This document shows, in pieces, positions 1 through 4,934 of a stretch of 6,759 nucleotides of DNA. The stretch is from an uncultured Oscillospiraceae bacterium (GTDB lineage Bacteria; Bacillota; Clostridia; Oscillospirales; Acutalibacteraceae). The stretch spans positions 1-6,759 of the forward strand of contig USDZ01000094.1 of NCBI GenBank assembly GCA_900553525.1, in the 5' to 3' direction. The translations under genes and the position numbers were made by a program. Numbering within the stretch: position 1 is the stretch's first letter; each line of letters starts with the position of its first letter. The notes beneath the pieces are model-generated. The model was not told the DNA's origin and did not search any database. It saw nothing but the letters and a program-made list of their open reading frames with translations.

Positions 1-145
1 GCCCGTCCACCAGCAGTTCTTCCCGGTCACCCATATGGGTTTTGATCGCCTCCTCCGCCTCTTTCATGGCCTCCTTGAGTTCCGAAATTTTCATCTGTAA
101 TTCCCGATACTCCGCCAGTTTGGCCCGCAGTTCGCTTGTCAGCAT
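1..145 (-). CDS. Phage-type coiled-coil small protein, 5' end only
   Basis: The gene runs off the left edge of the window, so only the first 48 residues are visible. It starts MLTSELRAKLAEYRELQ and continues as a charged, heptad-like helix (about residues 3-38) followed by MGDREELLVDG. The ATG at 145-143 is preceded at 8 bases by an excellent Shine-Dalgarno sequence (AAAGGAGG, 161-154), which fixes the start. A long N-terminal helix followed by 'GD.EEL..G' resembles a family of short proteins of Clostridia prophages, often encoded near recombination genes such as YqaJ-type nucleases; this is recalled from family knowledge, and the diagnostic C-terminal part lies outside the window. No biochemical function is known to me. 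A 10-bp inverted repeat sits across the upstream side of its Shine-Dalgarno sequence. It is downstream of, and in the same direction as, the cysteine-rich gene at 269-463, so the two may be co-transcribed. The gene is certain enough; the phage link is moderate. Confidence 0.7.
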   Translation of the reverse strand, partial: MLTSELRAKLAEYRELQMKISELKEAMKEAEEAIKTHMGDREELLVDG

Positions 146-157
146 CCAAGGCGCCTC

Positions 158-191
158 CTTTCGTTCACTGTTCCATGTCTATGAACGAAAG
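158..191 (-). repeat. Inverted repeat overlapping the Shine-Dalgarno sequence of the phage-type gene
   Basis: Perfect 10-bp arms, CTTTCGTTCA (158-167) and TGAACGAAAG (182-191), are separated by a 14-base spacer. In the minus-strand transcript the 3' arm contributes the first four bases (AAAG) of the AAAGGAGG ribosome binding site for the gene starting at 145. It could be an RNA hairpin that limits translation or a DNA operator; the sequence alone does not decide. Confidence 0.6.
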
Positions 192-268
192 CAGCCTTTC
201 ATGCAGATCGACACCGATTCCGGGCGCTCGCTGTCCAAACATCCAAATGTTTTGTCTCTACAGCCGCA

Positions 269-463
269 TTAGGAGAGGCCAGGGGTGGATTCCCGACAGT
301 AAAGAGCCCGTAACTGAATTTCCTTCCGCGCTTTCAATTCCTCCTCGTCGATATCCAGCAGCCGGCAGTGGGCACACATACCGTATTCATTCACCGCAAT
401 GGTTTGGAATAGGCAAACGCCTTCGTCTTGGTAAATACAATATTGATTGTCACATTTTAACAT
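269..463 (-). CDS. Small cysteine-rich protein, 64 aa, function unknown
   Basis: This 64-residue protein begins MLKCDNQYCIYQDEGVC. Cysteines lie at residues 4, 9, 17, 30, 33 and 56; the first five (C4-x4-C9-x7-C17-x12-C30-x2-C33) look like a metal-binding or disulfide knuckle, and 'NEYGMCAHC' resembles small zinc-ribbon-like hypothetical proteins in Clostridia. The second half (about 37-52) is a charged helix rich in Glu, Lys and Arg. There is no signal peptide or membrane segment, so it is probably cytosolic, favouring metal binding over disulfides (inference). The start ATG at 463-461 has a strong GGGAGG ribosome site upstream and a sigma-A-like promoter with a perfect TATAAT at 487-492. 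It is divergent from the ribbon-helix-helix gene at 585 and shares its AT-rich control region. The stop is TAA at 271-269. I cannot assign a function. Confidence 0.75.
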   Translation of the reverse strand: MLKCDNQYCIYQDEGVCLFQTIAVNEYGMCAHCRLLDIDEEELKARKEIQLRALYCRESTPGLS

Positions 464-486
464 AGAATCTTCCTCCCTTGCCGATT

Positions 487-515
487 ATTATAAAAAATAT
501 ATGGTAAAAATACAA
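487..515 (-). promoter_or_regulatory. Sigma-A-like promoter for the cysteine-rich gene
   Basis: On the minus strand, TTGTAT (515-510) and a perfect TATAAT (492-487) are separated by exactly 17 bases. Transcription would begin around 480, just before the GGGAGG ribosome site and the ATG at 463. The -35 is weak (TTG only) but the -10 and spacing are ideal, and the region is far more AT-rich than its surroundings. Confidence 0.6.
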
Positions 516-525
516 TGTAAATTTC

Positions 526-559
526 TGATTTATGATTTTCTTAACACTTGTTTTATACT
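526..559 (+). promoter_or_regulatory. Probable promoter region of the ribbon-helix-helix gene
   Basis: Two possible plus-strand -10 boxes are present, TATGAT (531-536) and TATACT (554-559), without a good -35 at standard spacing. A tandem heptamer pair TGATTTA/TGATTTT (526-539) overlaps the first box and might be a regulator site. A promoter is expected because the next gene is divergent from its neighbour; the exact box is uncertain. Confidence 0.35.
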
Positions 560-584
560 AAAAGAAAAAAGGAGGGCTACTCGA

Positions 585-767
585 ATGCCTTATTCGTTTA
601 TGAAAAATAAGAAGAAAGTACCCTCAAGTTATAAAACCTTGTATCTATCCAATACCCTCATCGAAAAAGTGAACCAAATCGCTGAAGAGAATGAAACCAG
701 TTTCAACAATGTTGTTGTCAGTATGATCGAATATTGCCTGAGCTCCGAAACCGACGGCGAGAAATAG
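585..767 (+). CDS. Small ribbon-helix-helix-like protein, 60 aa
   Basis: The 60-residue protein begins MPYSFMKNKKKVPSSYKTLYLS. It fits the Arc/CopG/MetJ plan: a basic arm (residues 7-17), a short strand (KTLYLS, 17-22), helix A (23-36, NTLIEKVNQIAEEN), a turn (ETS), and helix B (about 39-53, FNNVVVSMIEYC). Such proteins bind DNA as dimers through the paired strands. The start is the ATG at 585, placed 8 bases after GGAGGG (571-576); a longer in-frame reading back to 447 lacks a ribosome site and would cross the promoter region. The fold is inferred from pattern; the target is unknown. Autoregulation of the divergent region 464-584 is a reasonable hypothesis because small RHH regulators often control their own promoter. 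It could also be a stand-alone antitoxin-like protein, but no toxin gene is adjacent. Confidence 0.75.
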   Translation: MPYSFMKNKKKVPSSYKTLYLSNTLIEKVNQIAEENETSFNNVVVSMIEYCLSSETDGEK

Positions 768-784
768 ATTCCCCCGTCGGTTTC
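747..784 (+). terminator. Hairpin terminator after the ribbon-helix-helix gene
   Basis: A perfect 11-bp stem, GAAACCGACGG (747-757) with CCGTCGGTTTC (774-784), surrounds the TAG stop codon at 765-767. It is GC-rich at the loop end, with an A/U-rich stem base but only a broken U-run after it (CATATCATT). It is probably a Rho-independent terminator of modest strength. Confidence 0.5.
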
Positions 785-854
785 ATATCATTCCCTGCCG
801 ATCCGGAGCCGTACCCCACCGATTCGCCCGATCCGGCGCAGGCCCTATACGACA

Positions 855-890
855 GGAGGCAACGCAAGCTAAAGGGTTTGCGCCGCCTCC
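855..890 (+). terminator. Possible second terminator hairpin
   Basis: GGAGGC (855-860) pairs with GCCTCC (885-890), followed by a two-base mismatch, then CGCAA (863-867) with TTGCG (878-882), enclosing a 10-base loop. The stem is followed by CGTTTTG, a short U-run. It could be a back-up terminator for the gene ending at 767 or a structured element of an upstream leader. The interrupted stem and short U-run make this tentative. Confidence 0.35.
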
Positions 891-1026
891 CGTTTTGCCG
901 ACTTATCAAGTAAAAAACCGGTGATTCTCAATGGTTGTGAGAACGTTTCCGGAATGTTGTTTCCCCCCGCCATCCCACCGCATATATTGGCAGTAGGTGT
1001 ACGGCCGTGTCCAGAACGGTAGGATA

Positions 1027-1056
1027 AAGCGGCAGATGCCAGGGCCTATGCCGCTT
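1027..1056 (+). promoter_or_regulatory. Stem-loop in the leader of the DUF3343-desulfurase operon
   Basis: Perfect 8-bp arms AAGCGGCA (1027-1034) and TGCCGCTT (1049-1056) enclose a 14-base loop. The hairpin ends 22 bases before the DUF3343 start codon and just upstream of its ribosome site (GAAAGGTAGGG). No U-tract follows, so it is not a terminator; it may stabilise the message or regulate translation. The role is inference. Confidence 0.4.
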
Positions 1057-1078
1057 CGAGAAAGGTAGGGATCACGCC

Positions 1079-1315
1079 ATGGAATGGATATTGCATGTCA
1101 GCTCCGTCACCAACGCGATGCGGGGCAAGGCGCTCCTGGAGCGCCATGGGTTTACAGCTCATGTTCAACGCGCCGTTGATGCACAAGGAAACAACGGCTG
1201 TGGCTATAGCATACTCACCAGCGGAAACGTCGATAGAGCGGAACAGATTTTACAAAGCGCCGGCATTCGCGTCCGCGGGCGGCGGGAGGCGGGCTCACAT
1301 GATATACCTCGATAA
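1079..1315 (+). CDS. DUF3343 family protein (putative Se/S carrier-like)
   Basis: This 78-residue protein begins MEWILHVSSVTNAMRGKALL. It fits the DUF3343 (PF11823) plan: a first strand, a helix after 'SVTNAM' (about 10-23), a second strand, the loop 'NNGCGYSI' with Cys41 in the family's Gly-Cys-Gly setting, and a closing helix plus strand (about 50-66). The family is described as putative selenium/sulfur carrier-like and is found with, or fused to, TusA/YedF-type proteins; the function is not biochemically settled. Cys41 would be the group that carries sulfur or selenium. A ribosome site GAAAGGTAGGG lies upstream of the ATG at 1079. The last 17 bases overlap the start of the cysteine desulfurase gene, so the two are translationally coupled, and a hand-over of persulfide from enzyme to carrier is a sensible inference. 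The polar tail after about residue 67 is encoded largely by the overlap and looks non-conserved. Confidence 0.8.
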   Translation: MEWILHVSSVTNAMRGKALLERHGFTAHVQRAVDAQGNNGCGYSILTSGNVDRAEQILQSAGIRVRGRREAGSHDIPR

Positions 1316-2450
1316 TGCGGCCACCACATGGCCAAAACCCGTATGTGTCCGAGAAGCGGTGCAGCAGGCGCTGAACATTTACGGTGCCAATCCCGGGAGG
1401 GGCGGACACGCCATGGGGATGGCGGCCTCCCGGGAAATTTATCGTTGCCGGGAAACCGCCGCCCGGTTTTTTCATTTGGAGAATCCTGCCCATGTGGTAT
1501 TTACCATGAACTGTACGATGGCGCTCAATATTGTACTCAAGGGGCTGCTGCGCCATGGAGGTCACGTTGTGGTTTCCAGTCTGGAACACAACGCGGTCAT
1601 GCGCCCGCTCAACGCTTTGTCTTCCAGCGAGCCGGTGTATTCTACGGCTTTGGTCGTCCCGGGGAATCCGGATGAAACGGTCCGCAATTTCCGCCGCTGC
1701 GTCACGCCCCGAACCAAGGCCATCGTCTGTACCCACGCGTCCAATGTATTCGGCTGCCGTCTTCCCATTCGGCGAATCGGCGAGCTGGCCCATCGCTTGG
1801 GCCTTCTGTTTGTCGTTGATGCCGCCCAGAGCGCGGGCGTCTTGCCCATCGACATGACGGCGGACCATATTGACTATTTGTGTGTGCCGGGTCATAAAGG
1901 GCTATATGGCCCGATGGGAACCGGCATGCTGCTCTGCGGTCCCGATACCCCTTTGCCCACCTGGATGGAGGGGGGAACAGGCAGCCAATCCCTGCTTCTC
2001 GACCAACCGGACGAATTGCCCGACCGGTTTGAAAGCGGCACGCTCAATACGCCCGGCATCTGCGGCCTGCGGGCGGGAATGGAATGGGTGATGGGATTGG
2101 GCATCGACCGGATCAGCCGTCACGAAATCCGCCTGATGGCTATGCTTCACGACAGGCTGGACAGCACGCCAGGCATCCGGCTGTACACCCCCCGGCCGCG
2201 GATACAAGAGACCGCGCCGGTGCTTTCGATTCGCGTCGACGGACAGTCGAGCGAGGAGACAGGGGCGCTTCTGGACCGCATGGGCATCGCCGTTCGTCCG
2301 GGCCTGCATTGCGCTCCAAGCGCCCATCGGCAATGGGGGACGGCGCCGGATGGCACGGTCCGCCTGGCCCCCTCTGCGTTCACCAACGATGCGCAGATCG
2401 AGAAAACTGCGTATCTTCTCCGGGAAATCGCAAGAAAGTCATTGCAATAA
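1299..2450 (+). CDS. Cysteine desulfurase family protein (class V aminotransferase fold)
   Basis: This 383-residue pyridoxal-phosphate enzyme starts MIYLDNAATTWPKP, the hallmark N-terminus of NifS/SufS-like desulfurases. It would remove sulfur (or selenium) from cysteine (selenocysteine), leaving alanine and an enzyme persulfide. Visible residues: His97 in 'LEHNAV' stacking on the cofactor, Asp174 in 'VVDAAQSAG', the Schiff-base Lys200 in 'VPGHKGLYG', the 'FESGTLNTPG' segment (244-253), Arg333 and catalytic Cys338 in 'RPGLHCAP', and Arg355 in 'VRLAPSAFTN'. The short Cys loop with R-x-G-x-H-C-A resembles the SufS/selenocysteine-lyase branch and the TIGR01977 family (cysteine desulfurase family protein) rather than housekeeping IscS. 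The length is normal for that family. ATG 1299 is chosen because GGGAGG (1284-1289) lies 9 bases upstream and the conserved N-terminus starts there; a longer frame back to 1095 reads through the DUF3343 gene. No Suf or Isc scaffold gene is adjacent, so its acceptor is probably the DUF3343 protein (inference). Whether it prefers sulfur or selenium cannot be told. Confidence 0.93.
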   Translation: MIYLDNAATTWPKPVCVREAVQQALNIYGANPGRGGHAMGMAASREIYRCRETAARFFHLENPAHVVFTMNCTMALNIVLKGLLRHGGHVVVSSLEHNAVMRPLNALSSSEPVYSTALVVPGNPDETVRNFRRCVTPRTKAIVCTHASNVFGCRLPIRRIGELAHRLGLLFVVDAAQSAGVLPIDMTADHIDYLCVPGHKGLYGPMGTGMLLCGPDTPLPTWMEGGTGSQSLLLDQPDELPDRFESGTLNTPGICGLRAGMEWVMGLGIDRISRHEIRLMAMLHDRLDSTPGIRLYTPRPRIQETAPVLSIRVDGQSSEETGALLDRMGIAVRPGLHCAPSAHRQWGTAPDGTVRLAPSAFTNDAQIEKTAYLLREIARKSLQ

Positions 2451-2469
2451 TCACACAGTATGGTAAAAT
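2442..2469 (+). promoter_or_regulatory. Extended -10 promoter for cdaA-cdaR
   Basis: TTGCAA (2442-2447) and TAAAAT (2464-2469) are 16 bases apart, with an extended -10 TGG just before the -10 box (2461-2463). The -35 lies inside the last two sense codons of the desulfurase gene. Transcription would start near 2476, about 40 bases before the cdaA start codon. No terminator separates the desulfurase gene from cdaA, so read-through may add to this. Confidence 0.6.
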
Positions 2470-2517
2470 AGAAGCGATTAGGCGCTCTGTGGGCGTTGGG
2501 AAAGCGTGGTGAGGCGC

Positions 2518-3408
2518 ATGGGGGACTTTTTCGCCGATGTTTGGAACCATATTGTGAGGTTTTTTTCATCTTACAATTATCTGATCGATACACTGGACAT
2601 TTTGCTGGTGGCTTTTGCCATATACAGCCTGATCAAATTGGTGCGCGATTCCCGAGCGGAACAGCTTCTCAAAGGCCTATGCCTTCTCGGGATCGCGTAC
2701 GGCATGGCGTATCTCCTGCAACTGACCACCTTAAAATATCTGCTTAAAATTGTCTTCGACAACGCGTTGATCGTGTTGGTGGTGATTTTTCAGCCTGAAA
2801 TTCGGCGCGCGCTTGAACAGGCGGGACACTCCCGTATCGGAAAACTCAACATTTTCGGAGGAAGCGACGAGGAAAACGAACGGTATGTCCAGGGCTGGCA
2901 GAGAGCGATTTCGGCTGTCTGCGGAGCCGTCTCAACCCTCCAACGTCAAAAAATGGGCGCGTTGATCGTGTTTGAACGTTCCACGAAGCTGGGGGAAATT
3001 ATCAAAACCGGCACCATCGTGGATGCTGATCCGACTCCCGAACTAATCGGCAATATCTTCTTCAATAAGGCGCCTCTGCACGACGGCGCCATGATAATCC
3101 GGGACGGCCGCGTGCATGCGGCCGGATGCATCCTGCCCTTGTCCGATAATATGCAGATCAGCCGCGAGTTGGGAACGCGTCATCGAGCGGGACTCGGCAT
3201 GAGTGAAAATTCAGACGCCATCGTGGTCATCGTCTCGGAAGAGACCGGGACGGTTTCGATGGCGCTTTCAGGGGAACTCAAGCGCAACTACAGCCCGGAG
3301 GCCCTCAAGGTTGCGCTGGAAAACGGCATCCTGTGGGACAAGTCCCGTGGCAATAAGGATGGAGAGCCCCGGAAGTTTGGGCTGTTCCGGAGGTGGAAGT
3401 CCAAATGA
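2518..3408 (+). CDS. cdaA: Diadenylate cyclase CdaA
   Basis: CdaA (DacA/YbbP) condenses two ATP into the second messenger c-di-AMP at the inner face of the membrane. The 296-residue protein has hydrophobic segments at about 26-43, 50-68 and 78-92, a linker, then the DisA_N/DAC domain (about 98-272). The catalytic motifs are intact: Asp-Gly-Ala at 189-191 in 'PLHDGAMII' and Arg-His-Arg at 221-223 in 'GTRHRAGLG'. 'FQPEIRRALEQ' (91-101) is the typical start of the linker. It is slightly longer than the roughly 273-residue Bacillus enzyme because of a basic C-terminal tail (276-296). The start is a choice between ATG 2518 and in-frame GTG 2506 (four residues longer); ATG is preferred because GGTGAGG (2508-2514) precedes it, although the spacing is short. 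It overlaps cdaR by ATGA (3405-3408). c-di-AMP normally governs potassium and osmolyte transport and cell-wall homeostasis. Confidence 0.96.
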   Translation: MGDFFADVWNHIVRFFSSYNYLIDTLDILLVAFAIYSLIKLVRDSRAEQLLKGLCLLGIAYGMAYLLQLTTLKYLLKIVFDNALIVLVVIFQPEIRRALEQAGHSRIGKLNIFGGSDEENERYVQGWQRAISAVCGAVSTLQRQKMGALIVFERSTKLGEIIKTGTIVDADPTPELIGNIFFNKAPLHDGAMIIRDGRVHAAGCILPLSDNMQISRELGTRHRAGLGMSENSDAIVVIVSEETGTVSMALSGELKRNYSPEALKVALENGILWDKSRGNKDGEPRKFGLFRRWKSK

Positions 3409-4742
3409 AAAAGAAAACAACGCTGAACTCTCTCATGCATAACGATAAACTGATGATGGCCTTCTCCCTGGTGACCGCCGTTGTCGTCTGGGCCTTGGTG
3501 GTCAACGGACCCGCCAACATCAAGACCACGACCCTCAAAAAAGAGGTCACCATCGACTTGACCGATACCTATGCAGAAAACAACGGCATCCGCGTCATCG
3601 AGACCCCTGACCTGACGGTCGAGGTGACGGTCAGCGGCCCCCGTTCGGTAACCGATTACCTGGGCAGCGAAGATATTTTGGTCAATGCGGAAACCAAACT
3701 TATATTGGGAGCCGGCCCGGCCATTCTCAACATCTCGGTGTCCAAAACCAATCGAAACGCAGACTTTGAAATCACCGGCTATTCTCCCTCCACCATCACT
3801 GTACAGTGTGACTACTGGGACACCGTGGAGCTGCCGGTGCGGATGGATATCTCCTCGGTACAGGTGGAGGATCCGGCTTCGCAGCAACTGGGAGAGCCTA
3901 TATTGGATAGAACAAATATTCAAAGCGGCTCACTCCGATTGGAAGGCCCCCGAAGCACCGTGAGCCAGGTGGCCTCCATCGTCGCCCGGGTGGAGGCGGA
4001 CGAGCCGATCCGCTCGGTACAGGTCTACGCAGCCAGACTGGTAGCGCTGGATGCCGACGGAAACGAAGTGGATCTCAACGGCTGTCAGCTTTTCGATGTT
4101 TCGACGGAAGAACCATTGCAGTCTGAGACGGTCAATGTCACAGTCCCGGTCCTTGTTCAAAGACGAGTGGAATTCACATACGATCTGCTCCATGTGCCGC
4201 CTGCCATTGCATCTAAGCCGAACCTCGTCACCTTATCGGTTTCCTCCATTACCCTGGTGGGACCGCAGGAGTCGGTAGACAGTGCGGCGGAATCCCTGGC
4301 AAACCTCGGCGCCATTGATTTTGATCATCTGACGCCCGAGGATGCTGTCCGCGTGGTTTCGCTCAATATTCCTGCGGGCGTCACGGTGCTGGAAAACGTC
4401 AGTGAAGTTACGATCACACTGGATATCGGCGAGTATACCAGCAAAACGCTGGACATGTCCTTGATGACCGAACAGGATGTGGTCTTTCAGAATCTCTCCG
4501 CCAACCGTTCCATTTCCGTGCCCCAGCAGGTTATCCGCAATATCCGGATCTGCGGCAATGCCGCATCCGTCGAGGCTGTCACAGAAGGGGATCTGATTGC
4601 GGTCGTGGACGCGGGGGCAAACTCCAGCCTCGGCTCTGTCCGATATGCCGTACGCATCGAAGTGCCGTCCTATGACGACGTTTGGGTCTATTATGGGGCG
4701 GAAAACCAAACCGGATATGAAATTTATGCGACTGTGAACTAA
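3405..4742 (+). CDS. cdaR: CdaR, YbbR-domain regulator of CdaA
   Basis: This 445-residue protein has a basic N-terminus, one membrane anchor at about residues 16-34 (MMAFSLVTAVVVWALVV), and an extracytoplasmic part made of four YbbR-type repeats. The repeats can be read from the recurring '(V/L)xGPxxxV' strand-turn: VSGPRSV (77-83), LEGPRSTV (179-186), LVGPQESV (284-291) and a degenerate ICGNAASV (382-389). In Bacillus, Listeria and Staphylococcus, CdaR binds CdaA and modulates c-di-AMP synthesis, with both activating and inhibiting effects reported. The start ATG 3405 follows an ideal GGAGGTGG (3389-3396); a GTG at 3393 inside this ribosome site is not credible. The gene overlaps the cdaA stop by four bases, indicating translational coupling. 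In many Firmicutes glmM follows; here the transcript ends at a palindrome instead. Confidence 0.95.
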   Translation: MKKKTTLNSLMHNDKLMMAFSLVTAVVVWALVVNGPANIKTTTLKKEVTIDLTDTYAENNGIRVIETPDLTVEVTVSGPRSVTDYLGSEDILVNAETKLILGAGPAILNISVSKTNRNADFEITGYSPSTITVQCDYWDTVELPVRMDISSVQVEDPASQQLGEPILDRTNIQSGSLRLEGPRSTVSQVASIVARVEADEPIRSVQVYAARLVALDADGNEVDLNGCQLFDVSTEEPLQSETVNVTVPVLVQRRVEFTYDLLHVPPAIASKPNLVTLSVSSITLVGPQESVDSAAESLANLGAIDFDHLTPEDAVRVVSLNIPAGVTVLENVSEVTITLDIGEYTSKTLDMSLMTEQDVVFQNLSANRSISVPQQVIRNIRICGNAASVEAVTEGDLIAVVDAGANSSLGSVRYAVRIEVPSYDDVWVYYGAENQTGYEIYATVN

Positions 4743-4799
4743 CCTCGGGATTTTTGTGCGGTCGATCCGTCAAGACTGACCGCCTCAGTTGCAAGTGAG

Positions 4800-4837
4800 A
4801 TGAAAACGGCGGAAGCGTACGCTTCCGCCGTTTTCAT
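4800..4837. terminator. Bidirectional terminator between cdaR and sigF
   Basis: This is a perfect 38-base palindrome centred between 4818 and 4819: ATGAAAACGGCGGAAGCGT (4800-4818) and its exact reverse complement. The GC-rich core is flanked by AAAA on one arm and TTTT on the other, so either strand gives a strong hairpin with U-rich 3' stem end. It sits between the convergent cdaA-cdaR and spoIIA-sigF operons and most likely ends both. A weaker 6-bp inverted repeat GCGGTC/GACCGC (4758-4763, 4778-4783) lies just after the cdaR stop. Confidence 0.85.
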
Positions 4838-4934
4838 TATGATAGATCCTTCACCCGTAGGAAAGAGTTTGCTTTCCTTCATTTAAATCCTGTCATGATT
4901 CTCCGCTGGGCACAGCGCACCTGCGGGGCCTCCG

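Larger units (their letters stand above)
768..1078. other. Intergenic region with several inverted repeats, no convincing gene
   Basis: About 310 bases lie between the ribbon-helix-helix gene and the DUF3343 gene. I find no open frame with a ribosome site and a recognisable product. Besides the hairpin at 747-784, it contains an imperfect hairpin at 855-890 followed by CGTTTT, a 6-bp inverted repeat TTCTCA/TGAGAA (925-930, 938-943), short palindromes TTCCGGAA (947-954) and ACGGCCGT (1001-1008), and an 8-bp hairpin (1027-1056). The downstream operon's promoter should lie here; TATATT at 983-988 is the only decent -10 candidate but has no good -35. It matches no riboswitch class I can recognise. 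Confidence 0.6.

Noticed and set aside
447..584. N-terminal extension of the ribbon-helix-helix gene back to 447
   Set aside because: It would cross the divergent promoter region and lacks a ribosome site, while ATG 585 has a strong GGAGGG at proper distance.
734..912. Open frame in another phase after the ribbon-helix-helix gene, ending in a basic peptide near 912
   Set aside because: It could only start at a TTG inside the upstream gene without a ribosome site, or need a frameshift with no slippery site seen; the composition is suggestive but not enough.
768..1078. tRNA, CRISPR array or known riboswitch in the long intergenic region
   Set aside because: No T-loop or CCA-type ends, no regularly spaced repeats, and no riboswitch core that I could recognise.
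1095..1298. Longer start of the desulfurase frame
   Set aside because: This part overlaps the whole DUF3343 gene in another phase; the conserved MIYLDNAATT start and its ribosome site are at 1299.
1215..1895. Minus-strand open frame of 226 codons within the desulfurase gene
   Set aside because: It is antisense to a gene with intact catalytic motifs, with Arg/His-rich low-sense composition and no ribosome site.
3393..3404. GTG start four codons before cdaR ATG
   Set aside because: The GTG lies inside the GGAGGTGG ribosome site that serves ATG 3405.
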